Shown here: in pieces, positions 22,047 to 33,433 of the stretch | Position numbering within the stretch: the stretch's first letter is position 1 | Layout: each line of letters opens with the position of its first letter | From: Symsagittifera roscoffensis | Lineage: Eukaryota > Xenacoelomorpha > Acoela > Convolutidae | Reading direction: 5' to 3' | DNA length: 64,000 bases | NCBI RefSeq assembly: GCF_963678635.1 | Contig: NC_087063.1 | Coordinates: 50,047,220-50,111,219, forward strand | Notes under the pieces: model-generated | Told to the model about the DNA's origin: nothing | Seen by the model: only the letters and a program-made list of their open reading frames with translations | Database searches by the model: none | Translations under genes and position numbers: made by a program

Positions 22047-22086
22047 AATTGTTAACTCACAATCAATTGACTAATTATATGGTGAT

Positions 22087-22728
22087 ATGTATTCTTCTCC
22101 GATTAACGCTTCTGCGCTTCTGGAAAATACTGCAACCACAGAAAATCTTCTCAATTTTGTTGAAAATTTTGGTTCGGCCACAGATGGCAAACAAACGAAC
22201 ACATCAGCCCCTCAATCAAACAGCGATCAACCGACTACCTCAGCTCCTCATTCGAACACCCCAGTTCCCACTTTTGTGCAAATGGCTCCGGATAATCCGT
22301 CACGCTCTCGCCCTCTACTCCGCCATAACCCACTGCAGGTAGCTAATACTCGAGTACGGAGGAACCGGCAGGGCCCTCAAAGAATTTTGGTGGACTTTCT
22401 TGAGAAGTGTCGTTGCAGACGACTTGCGATTCGAGCTCGCCAACAGCAACTGCCTCTTGGAGCTTGCGCAGTCAAACCAAAACCCTTTGTTTCTCAGGAT
22501 AAAAGAAAAATCGTAGGCCTTGTCAGCCTATTTGATGTTGGACTGTTAGCAGAACTGACTTATGAAGACGAGTTCCTTGGGCCTATGAAGAGGGTAATCC
22601 TGGACAACGATGTGCAGTCTTTTTCTATGCAAGGGGTGTACATTTCGCAATTTTGGCCAATCGCGTCTGTGGTGGACAATTGCATTCTTATCGACAACAA
22701 ACTGGCAATTCCTTTCAAACTTCGTTAA
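22087..22728 (+). pseudogene. Gypsy pol linker before integrase
   Basis: 213 codons. A Ser/Thr/Asn/Pro-rich N-terminal half is followed by QGPQRILVDFLEKCRCRR and, near the end, ELTYEDEFLGPMKRVIL and a segment resembling the pre-integrase domain of this Gypsy group. It runs in another frame into HPGQQAMIEAAE at 22760, where the HH of the integrase HHCC finger is expected. Confidence 0.6.
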
Positions 22729-22809
22729 GCAATCCTTACGCGTTTACACTAATCTCATCCGGGACAGCAAGCTATGATCGAGGCAGCGGAATAGATATGG
22801 TGGCCATAC

Positions 22810-23768
22810 ATGAACTGTGAAATCGTCGAAAAATGTCAGGGGTGCCTTGAATGTACAAAGTTCGGTAAGAACATTAAGTCAGCTCAAACCTTTAATTCTT
22901 CGCTAACGCTCCCTCCTATAGTTGCTCCGAACAAGGAATTACAGCTAGACTTTGCTGGACCTTTGCAGGATGAAAAGAGAAAGAAGGTTTTCATTCTAGT
23001 CGCAGTTGATCGGTTATCAAAATTTCCGTCCGCTTTATTTACAAAAAAGACGGGTACTAAAAAGTCATTAAGTTTTTAGAAGCCTAAATACGTATGCACG
23101 GCATACCAAAATCAATACGCACAGACCACGGTATTGGCTTTAAAAGTGCGTTGCTTAAGGAATTCTGCAAAAATTTAGGGATTGATCACATACTCTGTCC
23201 AGTCGGTGATCACCATGGCTGCGGGTTAGTGGAAAGAACGATCCAAACTATAAAACGTAGATTGGGAACCGAAGCATTTATTCCTCAGTATAAAGTTCTA
23301 AATAGTGTCCTCTATACGATCTTGGATGATCGTCGGAAATTCAAGCATGCTACTCTTAAGAAGTCTCCTTTTGAAATTCACTTTGGTAGAAAACCTAATA
23401 CTGAATTTTCTTTGGCTAGAGATAAAATACTTGCTAATGCTTCAGATCAAAGTTCACTCGCGCGGAGTCTTTTAAAGCCGGAAGACCGAAATAGCCAAGA
23501 TTATAGCCTGGACAGAGTGAAAGTTGTGAAACGTGGTAGCCACAGTCCTGACGTGCCACTTCGATTCAAGAAAATTGTAACCGGACAGAAAGTTGCTGAT
23601 ACCAAGCAGTACAAAGCCCTGGAAGAACTTGCTCGCGCTGCTAATCGTTGGAGTCAACTGAAGCGAAACATCAATGTGGAAACGGGACGCAGTCTAATGA
23701 GAGAATTGGGATCACGCAATACTGAGGTTGCTAATGCTTTAAAAACCGGCCTTAGTAAAATACTATGA
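22810..23768 (+). pseudogene. Gypsy integrase
   Basis: 22810-23079 holds CQGCLECTKFG (the CC of the HHCC finger) and LQLDFAGPL with VFILVAVDRLSKFPS (first catalytic Asp). A frameshift near 23075 moves to 23094-23768, with IRTDHGIGFKS (second Asp) and GCGLVERTIQTIKRRLG (Glu). All three catalytic residues of the DDE integrase are therefore readable. The C-terminal part contains SPFEIHFGRKPNTEF. One frameshift in the core breaks the enzyme. Confidence 0.88.
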
Positions 23769-23868
23769 GGTTTTTGAACGTGTAGCAGTCGCACCAAGTA
23801 CAGAACGTTCGGCTTCACCGAGTACTTCGAAGAAAAGACCTTTCGGTACGAATACTTTAAAATCCCTG

Positions 23869-24517
23869 TTGCTACATAGTCTTGATAGTGTAAAAGTTTA
23901 TAGAAAATGTTTAGACATTAATTCGGGAAAACCACTGCATAAACTGGCTAAGTTCAAGATTGTTTGGGTCACTAACAACACGTACATTACGAACACGGGA
24001 AAAGTTTACCAGAAGAATCATATCGCTTTAAAACGTAAAGTTAACAAACGTGAGATTTTAGCTAAAAGACCTTCATCAGACTTCGAAACCCTCGACAGTG
24101 CAGGGTCAGGGATCGTCGGCTATACAAATGTCCCAGGTACCCTCAATTCTTCAGCCATCTTCCTTGCCTTTGGATTCCACAAAAGACAATCTGGATGCCT
24201 CTAATACTTCTATGGCCACACTACCTGCTGAGGATTCATCAGCAACTCCAACTCCTTCGCTACGTTCGCGGTACGCTGTTCCGGCGTCTCCAAAACAACC
24301 GGTATCAGAGAAATCATCTCCAGACAAATTGACAGGCCCATCGTGTTTGTCACGGCAAGTGATACCACAAACTGTTAACCCAACTTCAACCGACATAGAT
24401 CCTCAAACAAAAGCAGCCCCAATTCCGCCAGTAACGCAGGATGATGTAAATTTGCAGGTTTCCTCCTCCTCGAGTACCCAGTCTTCAAACAGAACTCGAA
24501 AAGCTCCGGCGCGTTAA
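23869..24517 (+). pseudogene. Gypsy pol C-terminal tail
   Basis: Two overlapping frames (23869-24204, then 24098-24517). The first has KVYRKCLDINSGKPL and FKIVWVTNNTYITNTG, resembling the small beta-barrel tail of integrases. The second is Ser/Pro/Thr-rich without motif. I see no signal peptide, furin site or transmembrane helix, so an envelope gene is not supported. Confidence 0.5.
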
Positions 24518-24895
24518 GGAAGTCCCGTTCGACAATCCGTTAAAGAGGTGGAAGAAAATGTGGCCACTTCACCATCGACAGGCCACGTAGCTAGTGGTTC
24601 TCTCGTCACTCCGAAGTGACAATTTATTACAAGAAATACTGAGGATTTTATCCAGCCTCGTTCTTCTTCTGCTCGACTATCCCCAAAAAAAATTGTGTTT
24701 AAAACGTGAATAGCAAGAAAAACTTCTAGTATCTAAAACTCTCTTGTTGGAAACTTATATTAAAACTCCAATTGTTACTAAATTTAAAGCCATTATATTC
24801 TGGTGCTTGATTCAGTTCACTTTATCGGTGGGGAGTTGTGTTTGTTTAGTTATATATAAAATCATCTGTTATATGATTTTTTTTGGCCCCGGGGA

Positions 24896-25237
24896 AGTCA
24901 TGCCACGCATAAATCATCGCATGTTTATTCGGTGCATTCTATATTGCAGTCGTTGCAGAGGTGTCAAGGCCACCCTTCTGTCTTACTCTGTAATTACAAA
25001 TGGTGCTCAACTCTTATGTTATCTGCCTGTTTTCAACGTTAAGAATCAGACTATCTATTTTTGTTACGCTAGCGAACAAAATCCATTAAACTTAAAAGCA
25101 GTAAAAAACCTTTTGTCTAAGATAGGTTTATTCAGGGTCAGTTTAGATCCTACCAAAGTATATCTATACTTACTTCTATTTAATTCAAGTTTTCGATTTT
25201 ACCTAGTTTTGTTAACCTCAGAGTTCGGTAAATGTCA
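24896..25237 (+). repeat. 3' LTR of the Gypsy element
   Basis: Matches 18125-18466. The first base is changed (AGTCATGCC instead of TGTCATGCC). A short purine run GGGGAA lies just before it, in the place of a polypurine tract. Confidence 0.85.
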
Positions 25238-25605
25238 TTCAAAACACAAGACTCACGCTAATGTTAAGTCAGTATCGAGTATCAAAATGACCGAACACTC
25301 GAATTGAAAGCATGGGGCCTCTTCCGCTGAATGCCTTCAAACTTTATCTTATTCAATCAAATAGATAATGCCCTACAATTCAGAAATAGAACTCGCAATG
25401 GTTCTTCCGAACTAAAAGTCTGCACGCGAGACATGTTTGAGCATAACCGCTTAGACTAGATCACTTTATGACTCAAAGTTTTGGCTCTTTGAATCATATT
25501 TCAGGGGAGAACTTGAAACAAATGAGAGCAACCTTGTAAATAAACAGATGGCTTTAGTTTTAATGAAACTCGGTTAAATAGATCATTGAGTATATGTTTT
25601 TTTTA

Positions 25606-27300
25606 AGTTATCAAAAAATCTAAATGTGCAGAAAAACCACTAGAAGAGGTGGAGTAGTAGCTGTTTTTTTTTAGATTGGGCCTTAATGATGAGTTTTTCC
25701 TGAAAAATTCAATATGAAAACCTCAAAATCTAATATGTGAAACTAAAACAAAAAAAATCTTTGACAACTCTTGATAAATCATCAAAACATCCCCTTGATT
25801 TGTTTCTGGATACTTTGATAACTCAATTGCTCGAGCTAATACTACCAACAAAATCTAAGCAGCTGGTTAGAGAGGATTACGTTTTTGACTTTAAAAAGAA
25901 AAATCATAACCTTAAAAGATTATTAGTGAGTCTCATTAAATTTGTCTACTCTCAGATCTTTTGTGAAAGCCTTCAAACTAACAGAACACTCCGAGAGCAC
26001 ATTCAATTTTTTTCTAATAATTTTGAATTGGAGGTTTTAGTAGAACAGACGTCTATTACTGATCAATTCAATTTTGTCATTACAAAGTTTTTTTTTGAAG
26101 AAGGAGCATGCCAAAAAACAAATCCTCGCTTCGATGATGAAAAAATTAAATGGAAAGTAAATGCAGCATTAGGGTCAATGCAAATCATTGTAAATCTACC
26201 CATTAGAACTGTTTTCCTCGTACTTACACATCAAGTTCAAAAATACGAAAAAAACTGTGGTCAACTTCTGGCCAGTTCATGAATCAAGAGCAAAAACGAT
26301 ATCAACGCCTGAATTATAAATTAAATCAAACGTGAAACTGCAAAAACTACACAATTTTTTAAATCTGTTAAATTCTACAGAAGCAGCAAAATTTTGTATC
26401 ACAGACCTTGCATCAAAATTAAATCATGGTAAGTGACTTGCAGAATAGTTAAAAATAAGCTCTTCAAATTTGTAAAAAGTGCAGGGCCAACGCTAAAAAA
26501 GACAAATTTTGCAGCCTGAGCAAATTACAGGCCAAAAATACTTCTACCATTTTTTCAAAAATTTTTCGAAAGAAATTAGAGGGAAGGTTGTGTTTGGATT
26601 GGTTTCAAACGAATGTAGAATTCTGAGAAAAGCAGAAATATAAAAAACACCAAAAAGCTTTCTTGCATCAATTGAAGTTTGTTTCGTATACTAATTCAAA
26701 ATTTCAACTCAAATAAGAAATTTGTTTTAACCACTTATTTATATATCCAAAGCGTTTAAAATTGTGAGCCAAAAGGTTCTGTTTTGAAAGTGCTTAATGT
26801 CTATGTTGAGAGGGAAGTTGTATTCGATTCTATAAACAAATGTAGAGAGCAGATACCAATTTGTTCAAAGAAATTAAGCAACGATTAATTTACAAAATAT
26901 AAATTGGGGGTCTCTCATGGGTTTATTCCAGTTCATCTTTGATCTTGCTTCACATCACAGATATCCCTGAGTATAAAAACACAAAGAGTTTTCTTCTCGC
27001 AAATGATATTTTTATTTATAGAAAAGTTTCGGAAAAAATTTGATCTGGATTTGAACTATAAATAAATATGGTTGGAAGCGAATAAAATTACAATGAACCA
27101 TTGCAAAACCAAAATAATTGTATTTAGCTCAGTAGTATATGTGTGAGGGAGAGTGGGGGTGGGTGGAGACCCCCATGTTTCAAGATAGGGAATAGAGCAT
27201 GCGGTCTCCAAGCTATGTACAATGATAGTTGATAGATTTTTTAAAGATCGGGAATTGTTTTTCTAATATATTAAGATAGGGATTGGTAAGGTTTCAGTGC
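25606..27300 (+). mobile_element. Repeat A (LINE-like), copy 3, longest
   Basis: Begins near ATCAAAAAATCTAAATGTGC, a start shared with 33434. It contains the 181-codon ORF described separately, then the RT remnant (HITDIPEYKN at about 26955 and FLLANDIFIY at about 26990 for the YADD region, then WLEANKITMNHCKTKIIVF at 27070-27130). A GGGTGGAGACCCCC segment and a tail shared with 35160-35330 follow. The element is non-functional. Confidence 0.6.
25737..26282 (+). pseudogene. ORF of repeat A, 181 codons, unknown
   Basis: Contains KQLVREDYVFDFKKKNHN and LKRLLVSLIKFVYSQIF. The same segment is readable at 33447-33677 (HLVSGDFTFDLRKNQNS and LIVSLKKFVYGQIF) despite considerable DNA divergence, and its C-terminal part recurs at 32781-32972 (ALGSLQVFAYLHIRTIF). 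Protein-level persistence suggests it was once coding. It lies upstream of the RT remnant of the same repeat. I do not recognise the domain. Confidence 0.45.
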
Positions 27301-28189
27301 GATGGTAAAAGAATGGTAGGAAAAACGGTTTTTATTTTATGTGGAAAGGTCTAGTTTTTTTGCAAAAAACTCGGCACACGTTATTTAATTGGTGAGTACA
27401 ACGTGTTGATTGTGTAAAGAAGGTACTATGTTTTTAAGGTTCATGGCAAGCTTGATAAGATGTGCAAAAAATAGGATTTTTATCAAAAAAATTTATAATT
27501 TTTTCAAAAAATTTCAAAACACGATAAGACTTGATATAATTTGAGCTAATAACTATTTTAATATTTATTTTTTCTTTTTGAAAGAGTGCTTCATATAGCT
27601 GAAATTATGTTGAAGCCTACTGAAACCTCAAAAAAGTCAAGTTTTTGGAAAAAATTGCAAAAATTTCAAGTTTTTAGAAAAAATTGCAGAAATTTAAACG
27701 TTTTGGCTAATTTGTTGTTGCTTTTGATCTAACTGAAAAAGTTAATCTACGTGCAGAGCTTAAAATTGAGCTCAAATTTCTTTTTTATTGGCATCATGTT
27801 GAGACAATGATACAAAGTTTTGATTAAAAATATACATTTTTTCACATTTTTCTCTCAAAATATTAAATTACGATAAGGCTGACCCTAGTTTGAGCTTAAA
27901 AACGGGTTCAATATTGCTCTGAGCACTGGAAAAAAGATGATATTAACTGAATCAATATTGAAACCGCCAATTTTTTGAGAAAATAGTGAAATTATTTGTA
28001 GTTTTTGAGAAATTTAAGTATAAATTAATCAACTGTATCAAAAAATTTCCTTTTAACTTTTTTATTTGTGCAATTAACTGGTTTTTTGTCTAGATCAGGG
28101 AAAATTTACCTTCAAAATCTATCTCAAATGAACGATAAGATCATTTTTCATTGAAATTTCCAGATTAAACTCCATGATTCAGCTCCTCA
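27301..28189. other. AT-rich join between A copy 3 and B copy 2
   Basis: No open frame of note and no motif, only A/T runs. Its first bases correspond to the A-to-B join at 35300-35430 in the later copy, but most of this segment has no counterpart there. Confidence 0.4.
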
Positions 28190-28916
28190 GTTTTTTTTCA
28201 ATTGTTATTCCAAATTTGTACAAAAATTGCACCAAAAACAATTTTCAGATCATTGATGAAAAAATATCAGTTACAGCTAAAATTGACTAAAAACGGGGTA
28301 AAATGTTTTGGAAATTTTTTTATTATTGGATGAAATTCAACAAAATGTTCTTCAAATTTGTTGATTATCTCTCTTTCTTTTATAACATATTTTTCATGAT
28401 TTTTCATGTTTTTCTGCTTATTACATGTTTTCGCTATTGAACACACTTTGTAAGACAACTTAGTCAGCATTGGGGAGTTTAAGAGGAAAATAGGATCAAT
28501 TGAACAAACAATTTGCTAGCAGAGATAAAATTACAACTGATAATGCTTGATTATTACTATGTAGTTGGTGTTTCTTTTGCGCTTCCTTGTTTTCACTTGC
28601 TACAGTAAAACAACTTCTGGGATCATTAAATATTACTTTTCTTACAAAAACGTTATTAAATTGCTTTTTATTTCATGATTTTTGCCGGAAGTTTTCTCAA
28701 AAGTGTCTAAGTGAGAAAGAATTGGTGCTAGTTCAAGCATTCAAAAGTAATTGTAAAAGTTGAGAATATAAAGTTGTCTTTTTACGTTGAGTTTATAGAA
28801 AAAAAAACCAGTGCAGGTCTACAGTTCATAATCTTGAAACAATCGGAATTAGAAACACACAAATGAACCTAGTTTCTAACTTCTGCAACATCTACAAACT
28901 TCTAAATTAACGCTTC

Positions 28917-29156
28917 TTAGAAAAACCAATTTTGTAATTGTAATTCAGATGGTAAGTCCAAAATAATGTAATGTAGATCTTGAAAGCAGGTTTTTGATTT
29001 ATGCCTCATGTATCCTCTCCCAAAGGATGTCGGAGTTGGGTTTACTTCACAAATATTATCCTCGAAACATCTGAATTTGCATATAAATTTACATAACATA
29101 TCAAATGATAAGTAATTTACCAGTAAATTATTCATAAGAATAATTTTTTGAGACAT
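28917..29156 (-). pseudogene. Exon-like conserved segment of repeat B
   Basis: The minus strand encodes RCFEDNICEVNP followed by PTSFGRGYMRHKSKTC. At 36053-36241 and 46761-46958 the same peptide is found with only a few substitutions, several of them conservative (T/S, Y/F, I/L), while flanking DNA diverges more. It carries three Cys and one His. It lies downstream of the minus-strand zinc-finger start and may be a later exon of the same gene. No family is recognised. Confidence 0.45.
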
Positions 29157-30159
29157 TCAATGTTGAACTTTTTTAAGATATAATTTAAAAGCTAAATTTC
29201 AGTAAATTTATCTCAAAGATTCGAATGAATTTTTTTGAGTTTTCATCTCAGTTTTGTGTTTTCTCAATTTTTGCTTTCTACTATCTTCCAACTGAATCCA
29301 ATTTGAACAAAATTTCATTTGAAAACTGAATTTCAGATGGAAAAATGTATCTTTTCAACAAACGTTAAGTCATCCGAAGCAGAAAGTATATCGTAATTTC
29401 AAGAAACTTTTTCAACCTGATAGCTGTGTGTTGCTGTTTCACCTCTGACTTACTATATAAAAGTATTTTTTTTTGGATGAGAATGATGTATATTATTATC
29501 TTGAAACTTCCAAATGTTAAAAAACATACATTTTTAAAATTTTTGCTAAAACATTATAAACTTATTTTCTGAAATCGACGACGTGCAGTAAAAAACCATA
29601 ACTCCGAGTAACTCAATTGCCATTGTATGCTTCAAATTGCACTAATCTATGAACACTTTTTGAAGTACTAAACAAGGAAAGCATCAAAATGGTAACAAGG
29701 CAAAACCTTTCGAGTAACCGATATTTTATGAATATATAATTTTTTACAATATTTTAACAACTACTTCACCGCTCATAAGCGTATGTTATGCACTTTTACT
29801 ACAAATTAGTCGCAACAAAATCTCCGCAAACTTGCTGCCAATGGAGTTTTTACTGTAGATTAGAGATTTTGGCATCGATTTCTTTTGAAAGTTTCACGAC
29901 ATTTTGAACTCTATTGTTGCTAGTTTTATCATCAATCAGAGTTTTTTAATAAAAAATAAATGAAAATTTGAGAATTGTGATAAAAAACTGTATAATTGTA
30001 ACTAGAATTTTTGAAATTTATGACAATTGTATAGGAATTTCAATTTCAGTTAAAACTATCATTCATAGTAATTTTTCTTATGTTTTTAACTTAAAAAAAT
30101 TCATTTTTTAATTCTCCTTGAGTTGGTTTGGAGACTGCTGAGCGTCCTTTCCTTTTTTA

Positions 30160-30348
30160 ACATTATGTTGACAAGAAGAAAGCTTCTTCTTGATATGCTT
30201 AGTGAGTTCCTCGCTGCTATGTTTATAAAAGTTACAGTTTGAACACTTCAAAACACCACAAGTTCTACGATGTCTTGACGCATCTTCACGTGTGTATTCT
30301 CGACCACATTCAAGAAATGCAACTCTTTAGGTTCTATTCAGTAACGGC
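30160..30348 (-). pseudogene. Zinc-finger gene start of repeat B (copy 2), best preserved fingers
   Basis: Reading the minus strand from the ATG at about 30348 gives MPLLNRT, one stop, then RVAFLECGREYTREDASRHR, RTCGVLKCSNCNFYKHSSEE and LTKHIKKKLSS. Finger 1 is (F/C)-x2-C...H-x4-C with the first Cys changed to Phe. Finger 2 is C-x2-C with a His near the end of the helix. The start MPLL matches the polB N-terminus at 42184, which also has two fingers. A nucleic-acid-binding role is likely but unproven. Confidence 0.5.
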
Positions 30349-30587
30349 ATCTCAATGAGTAAAGAAAGATTTTGAGAACAATGGGAAAATTTAGAATGTC
30401 TCAAGTTTTGTAGGTAAGAAGAGTTGAATAGCCTCAAAAAAGAATAAAATTAAATAAAAACAACTATGTCAAACTCTTAAGTAATTTTTTAACGTGAAAG
30501 AAAATCGGAATAAGTATCATCCTGTTTGGCCAAGCTGAAAAAAACTATTCAATCTATCCTTGGAGTTTTCAAAACTTCTGATCTCAA

Positions 30588-30807
30588 CCAAACAGAATCG
30601 AGGATTATTTATAAGGTTGTTTTTTAAAAATAATTTGATCTCAACCAATCAGAATCAAGGCTTACCTATAAGGATGCTTTTTAATGTTTTTTGATATCAA
30701 CCAATCAGAATCAGCTTTTACTCAAAATGAGGATTTCAACAATTTTGCTGTGAAACAATCAGAATCGAGCAATCCCTCACTGGTAAAACTTGTGGTCAAT
30801 CAGTCAG
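30588..30807. promoter_or_regulatory. Phased CCAAT-box array upstream of the repeat B gene (copy 2)
   Basis: CCAATCAGAATC-type motifs begin at 30588, 30645, 30701, 30755 and 30800 (spacings 57, 56, 54, 45), the second and third being perfect. The array lies about 240-460 bp upstream of the minus-strand zinc-finger ATG, where promoter elements are expected. CCAAT followed by CAG fits the NF-Y consensus (reading ATTGG on the gene strand). Confidence 0.5.
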
Positions 30808-31880
30808 AATGATTTATTCACAGATTAGATTTTTAAGATCAGAACATAACTATGTTTATCAAACTTCCCAATAAATCAATTTTAAAGAATTTTTTTCCTT
30901 ATAAACTAACAGATACATTTGACACTAAAGAGATATTAATGATATTTCTGGTCTGTTTTATTTTTTTTTTGATACTCAATTCGAATTTTGAAAATTCGAT
31001 CAAAAATTTTTTGATTTGTTTTTTTTTTCATACCAGTGAAAAAATAAATTACTAAAACATACATTTTTGTACTTTTTTTTGTTATTTTGTGTATAAACAT
31101 TTGGAAATTTTTTAGATTTGGATAACCGATTAAAAGATATACTGAAAAATCTAGATTTTGTATTTGTATCAAATTCAAAACAGTAATCGAAAAATTGTTC
31201 CTTATCTTCAATTTTTGTTTCATATGCTCTTCCATTGTTTTGTTTTCTACTAATTAACTCTTCAAATTAAAAACAATGTTTATAAATCTGACAGTACTCT
31301 TCCGTTCAGAAATCCCATCTCCATCTTTTTAACAAAAATATTGAACTTTCTGAGTTTCGATACTAATTAAAACTGATACATTCTCTATCAACGTCGACTG
31401 TCCACCAATCATTTAGTCTTATGTAGTTTTGCAAAGTTAAAGTCTGATAAAAGTCCATTTCAGACATTAAAAACGCTTTTGATAGAAAAATATTATTTAC
31501 TGAAATAAATAAAGAAACTTAAAAAACTTGAATTGTTGTATCATTTTCAATTTATTTTGAAATAACACATACTATGAAAAGCTTTTTTCTGCTATTTAGA
31601 GCCCAATTTTGTTCTTAAGAAATTTATGTAGACAATCAAAATCTCAAATTATGGCGAAACAAAAATGAAAACAACCAATGAAATACAGAAATTTCAAAAA
31701 CCTTTCTAAAATTTTCAACTAAAACTACATTCTTGTTTGTGTTTTTTGTTTCAAATACGACAAAATATACTTAAATTTAATCAAAAACAGTAAATAAAGA
31801 ATACTGGAAAAATAACTAAAAATTGGCTAATGTTTAAGGTCAATTTTGGTATAATTGTGTGTTTTGTCTGACTTTTCCTC

Positions 31881-32639
31881 AGATATCCTAGCTCTAAATG
31901 TAGACTTCAGAGAGAAAAAGTAGTTTTGAACGAATAGTAATTCAATTACCAAACATACAAAGCATAACAAAGCCTTGTTGAGATTTACAATTATCAACAA
32001 ACATAAGTTCTCTCAAAATTTGGGACAGTTCTTTGAGTTCATTCAAAGTATAGTTGACATATACAACCTGCTTCAAGTCTACAATTTCCTTTGCAGTGAA
32101 GATTCGAATCTGAATATGGTGTGGCTTGTTCACACTGTACTTCCTGATTGTGTCACACACCCTCCTCATGTTGTATGTTGCTGTTTCTTTTATTCTATTA
32201 CAGATGTCGAGCTCCTAATCCATAGTTGATTCTTTGCCAGAGTTGGCTTCAAATATAGGTAAGAGTCAAAGGTTTTCAGCATTATGAATAACAGTATTCC
32301 GGGTTGCCGATATTGCTTCTCCTTCTTTTTCACTAAGATAAACTGGTTGGGACTTTCCAAATTCTTAAATGTGCCAAATCATTAAATTTTAATAGTTGAA
32401 AGCAAGGTTCAGAATAAAATTTCCCCTTGTAGGATTTTTGCAACCGAACAAATCTCATATTTCTTTTTTGATTTTTTGAAAGTTCAAAATAATTGAGACT
32501 AGTGTCTTTTTGAGTATTTTTTTGAAGATCAAATCGATAAGATGAGGAGAAATGAGAAAAAAGTTTTAAAGATTAAATGAAAATGGAAGTAAGCAGTATG
32601 AGTCATCGCGGTTTCCATATAAGGAAATAGTATCAAATA
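31881..32639. other. Stretch between B copy 2 and A copy 4
   Basis: A 75-codon minus-strand ORF (32169-31942, MRRVCDTIRKYSVNK...) includes TLNELKELSQILRELM, a likely helix, but it has no recognised domain and no second copy here. Otherwise nothing is supported. Confidence 0.35.
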
Positions 32640-32985
32640 TGAAAGCTTTGTTATGAAATTTGAGTTCAAGGTCTTATTAAACCAGACATATATTTTTGAT
32701 TAATTCAGTTTGTTTTTTAAAAAGGTTGTTTTTGAAGAAGAAAGCCAAAGCAAGAAAAAATAATTCTTCGCTTCGATAAGATGTTGATGAAAATGAAAAA
32801 AGAATGCAAACTACATAAGGCACTAGGGTCACTGCAAGTCTTTGCATATCTACACATTAGAACAATTTTCCGCGTACTTACAGACCAGTTTCAAAATACA
32901 CTGGTTAAAATCTGGCCAGTTTTTGAATCAAGAGCAAAAACGATAGCAAGACTTAGATCAAACCAAACGTGAAACTGCAAAAATT
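32640..32985 (+). mobile_element. Repeat A, copy 4, internal fragment
   Basis: Matches 15110-15390 and 26030-26340: GCCAAAGCAAGAAAAA, TTGCATATCTACACATTAG, CTGGCCAGTTTTTGAATC. It lacks both ends of the repeat. The small ORF 32781-32972 corresponds to the C-terminal part of the copy 3 ORF. Confidence 0.55.
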
Positions 32986-33433
32986 AAACAAAAGATTTTT
33001 TTATCTATAAAACTCTACAGAAGCATCAAAACGTTTGTATTAGAAACTGTTTATCAAAACTAAATCAAGGGTATGAGATTTGTTGATTAGTTATTTGTTA
33101 CTTAGAGTACTAAGTTCCTCAAGTTTGTAAACAGTGCAAGGCCAATGGTAAATTAAGACAGATTTTCAGCCTGAGCAAAAAGTATCACCTGCTAAAAAAA
33201 TGTTGAAGTTGGACCCAATTTAGAAGAATCACCAAAATTTAGTGCAGTTATAAAAGTATTAGAACAGTAGAGCATAAAAAATATATGCCAAACAAGAAAA
33301 AAGATGAATTTTTTTTGAAACTATTAAATGTTTGCAAACCAAAAAAAATACTGTAGTTGCGTTGAACTCTCACATTTTTTCACAAAAAAACTAAAAATTG
33401 AGTATAAGTTTTTTAAAATAATTTTTCTGATTA

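Larger units (their letters stand above)
18125..25237 (+). mobile_element. Ty3/Gypsy LTR retrotransposon, full length but inactive
   Basis: Two direct LTRs of about 342 bp flank a gag-pol region with capsid-like gag, zinc knuckle, aspartic protease, RT, RNase H, linker, HHCC integrase and an integrase C-terminal tail, in the order typical of Ty3/Gypsy. Many frameshifts and stops break the coding region. The LTRs differ at roughly 20-25 positions by eye, so the insertion is not recent. Base composition is noticeably less AT-rich than the surroundings. I did not find a convincing target-site duplication. Confidence 0.9.
28190..31880 (-). repeat. Repeat B, copy 2
   Basis: Matches 35430-38150 in order: a left segment with GATCATTGATGAA/GATCAACGATGAA, the exon-like segment (28917-29156 versus 36053-36241), the zinc-finger start (30160-30348), the CCAAT array (30588-30807), and a right part with TTGTGTGTTTTGTCTGA near 31855. 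It is about 1 kb longer than the later copies. Divergence is substantial, so this is an old duplication. Confidence 0.65.

Noticed and set aside
24098-24517. Envelope gene of the Gypsy element
   Set aside because: The frame is Ser/Pro/Thr-rich with no signal peptide, cleavage site or transmembrane helix.
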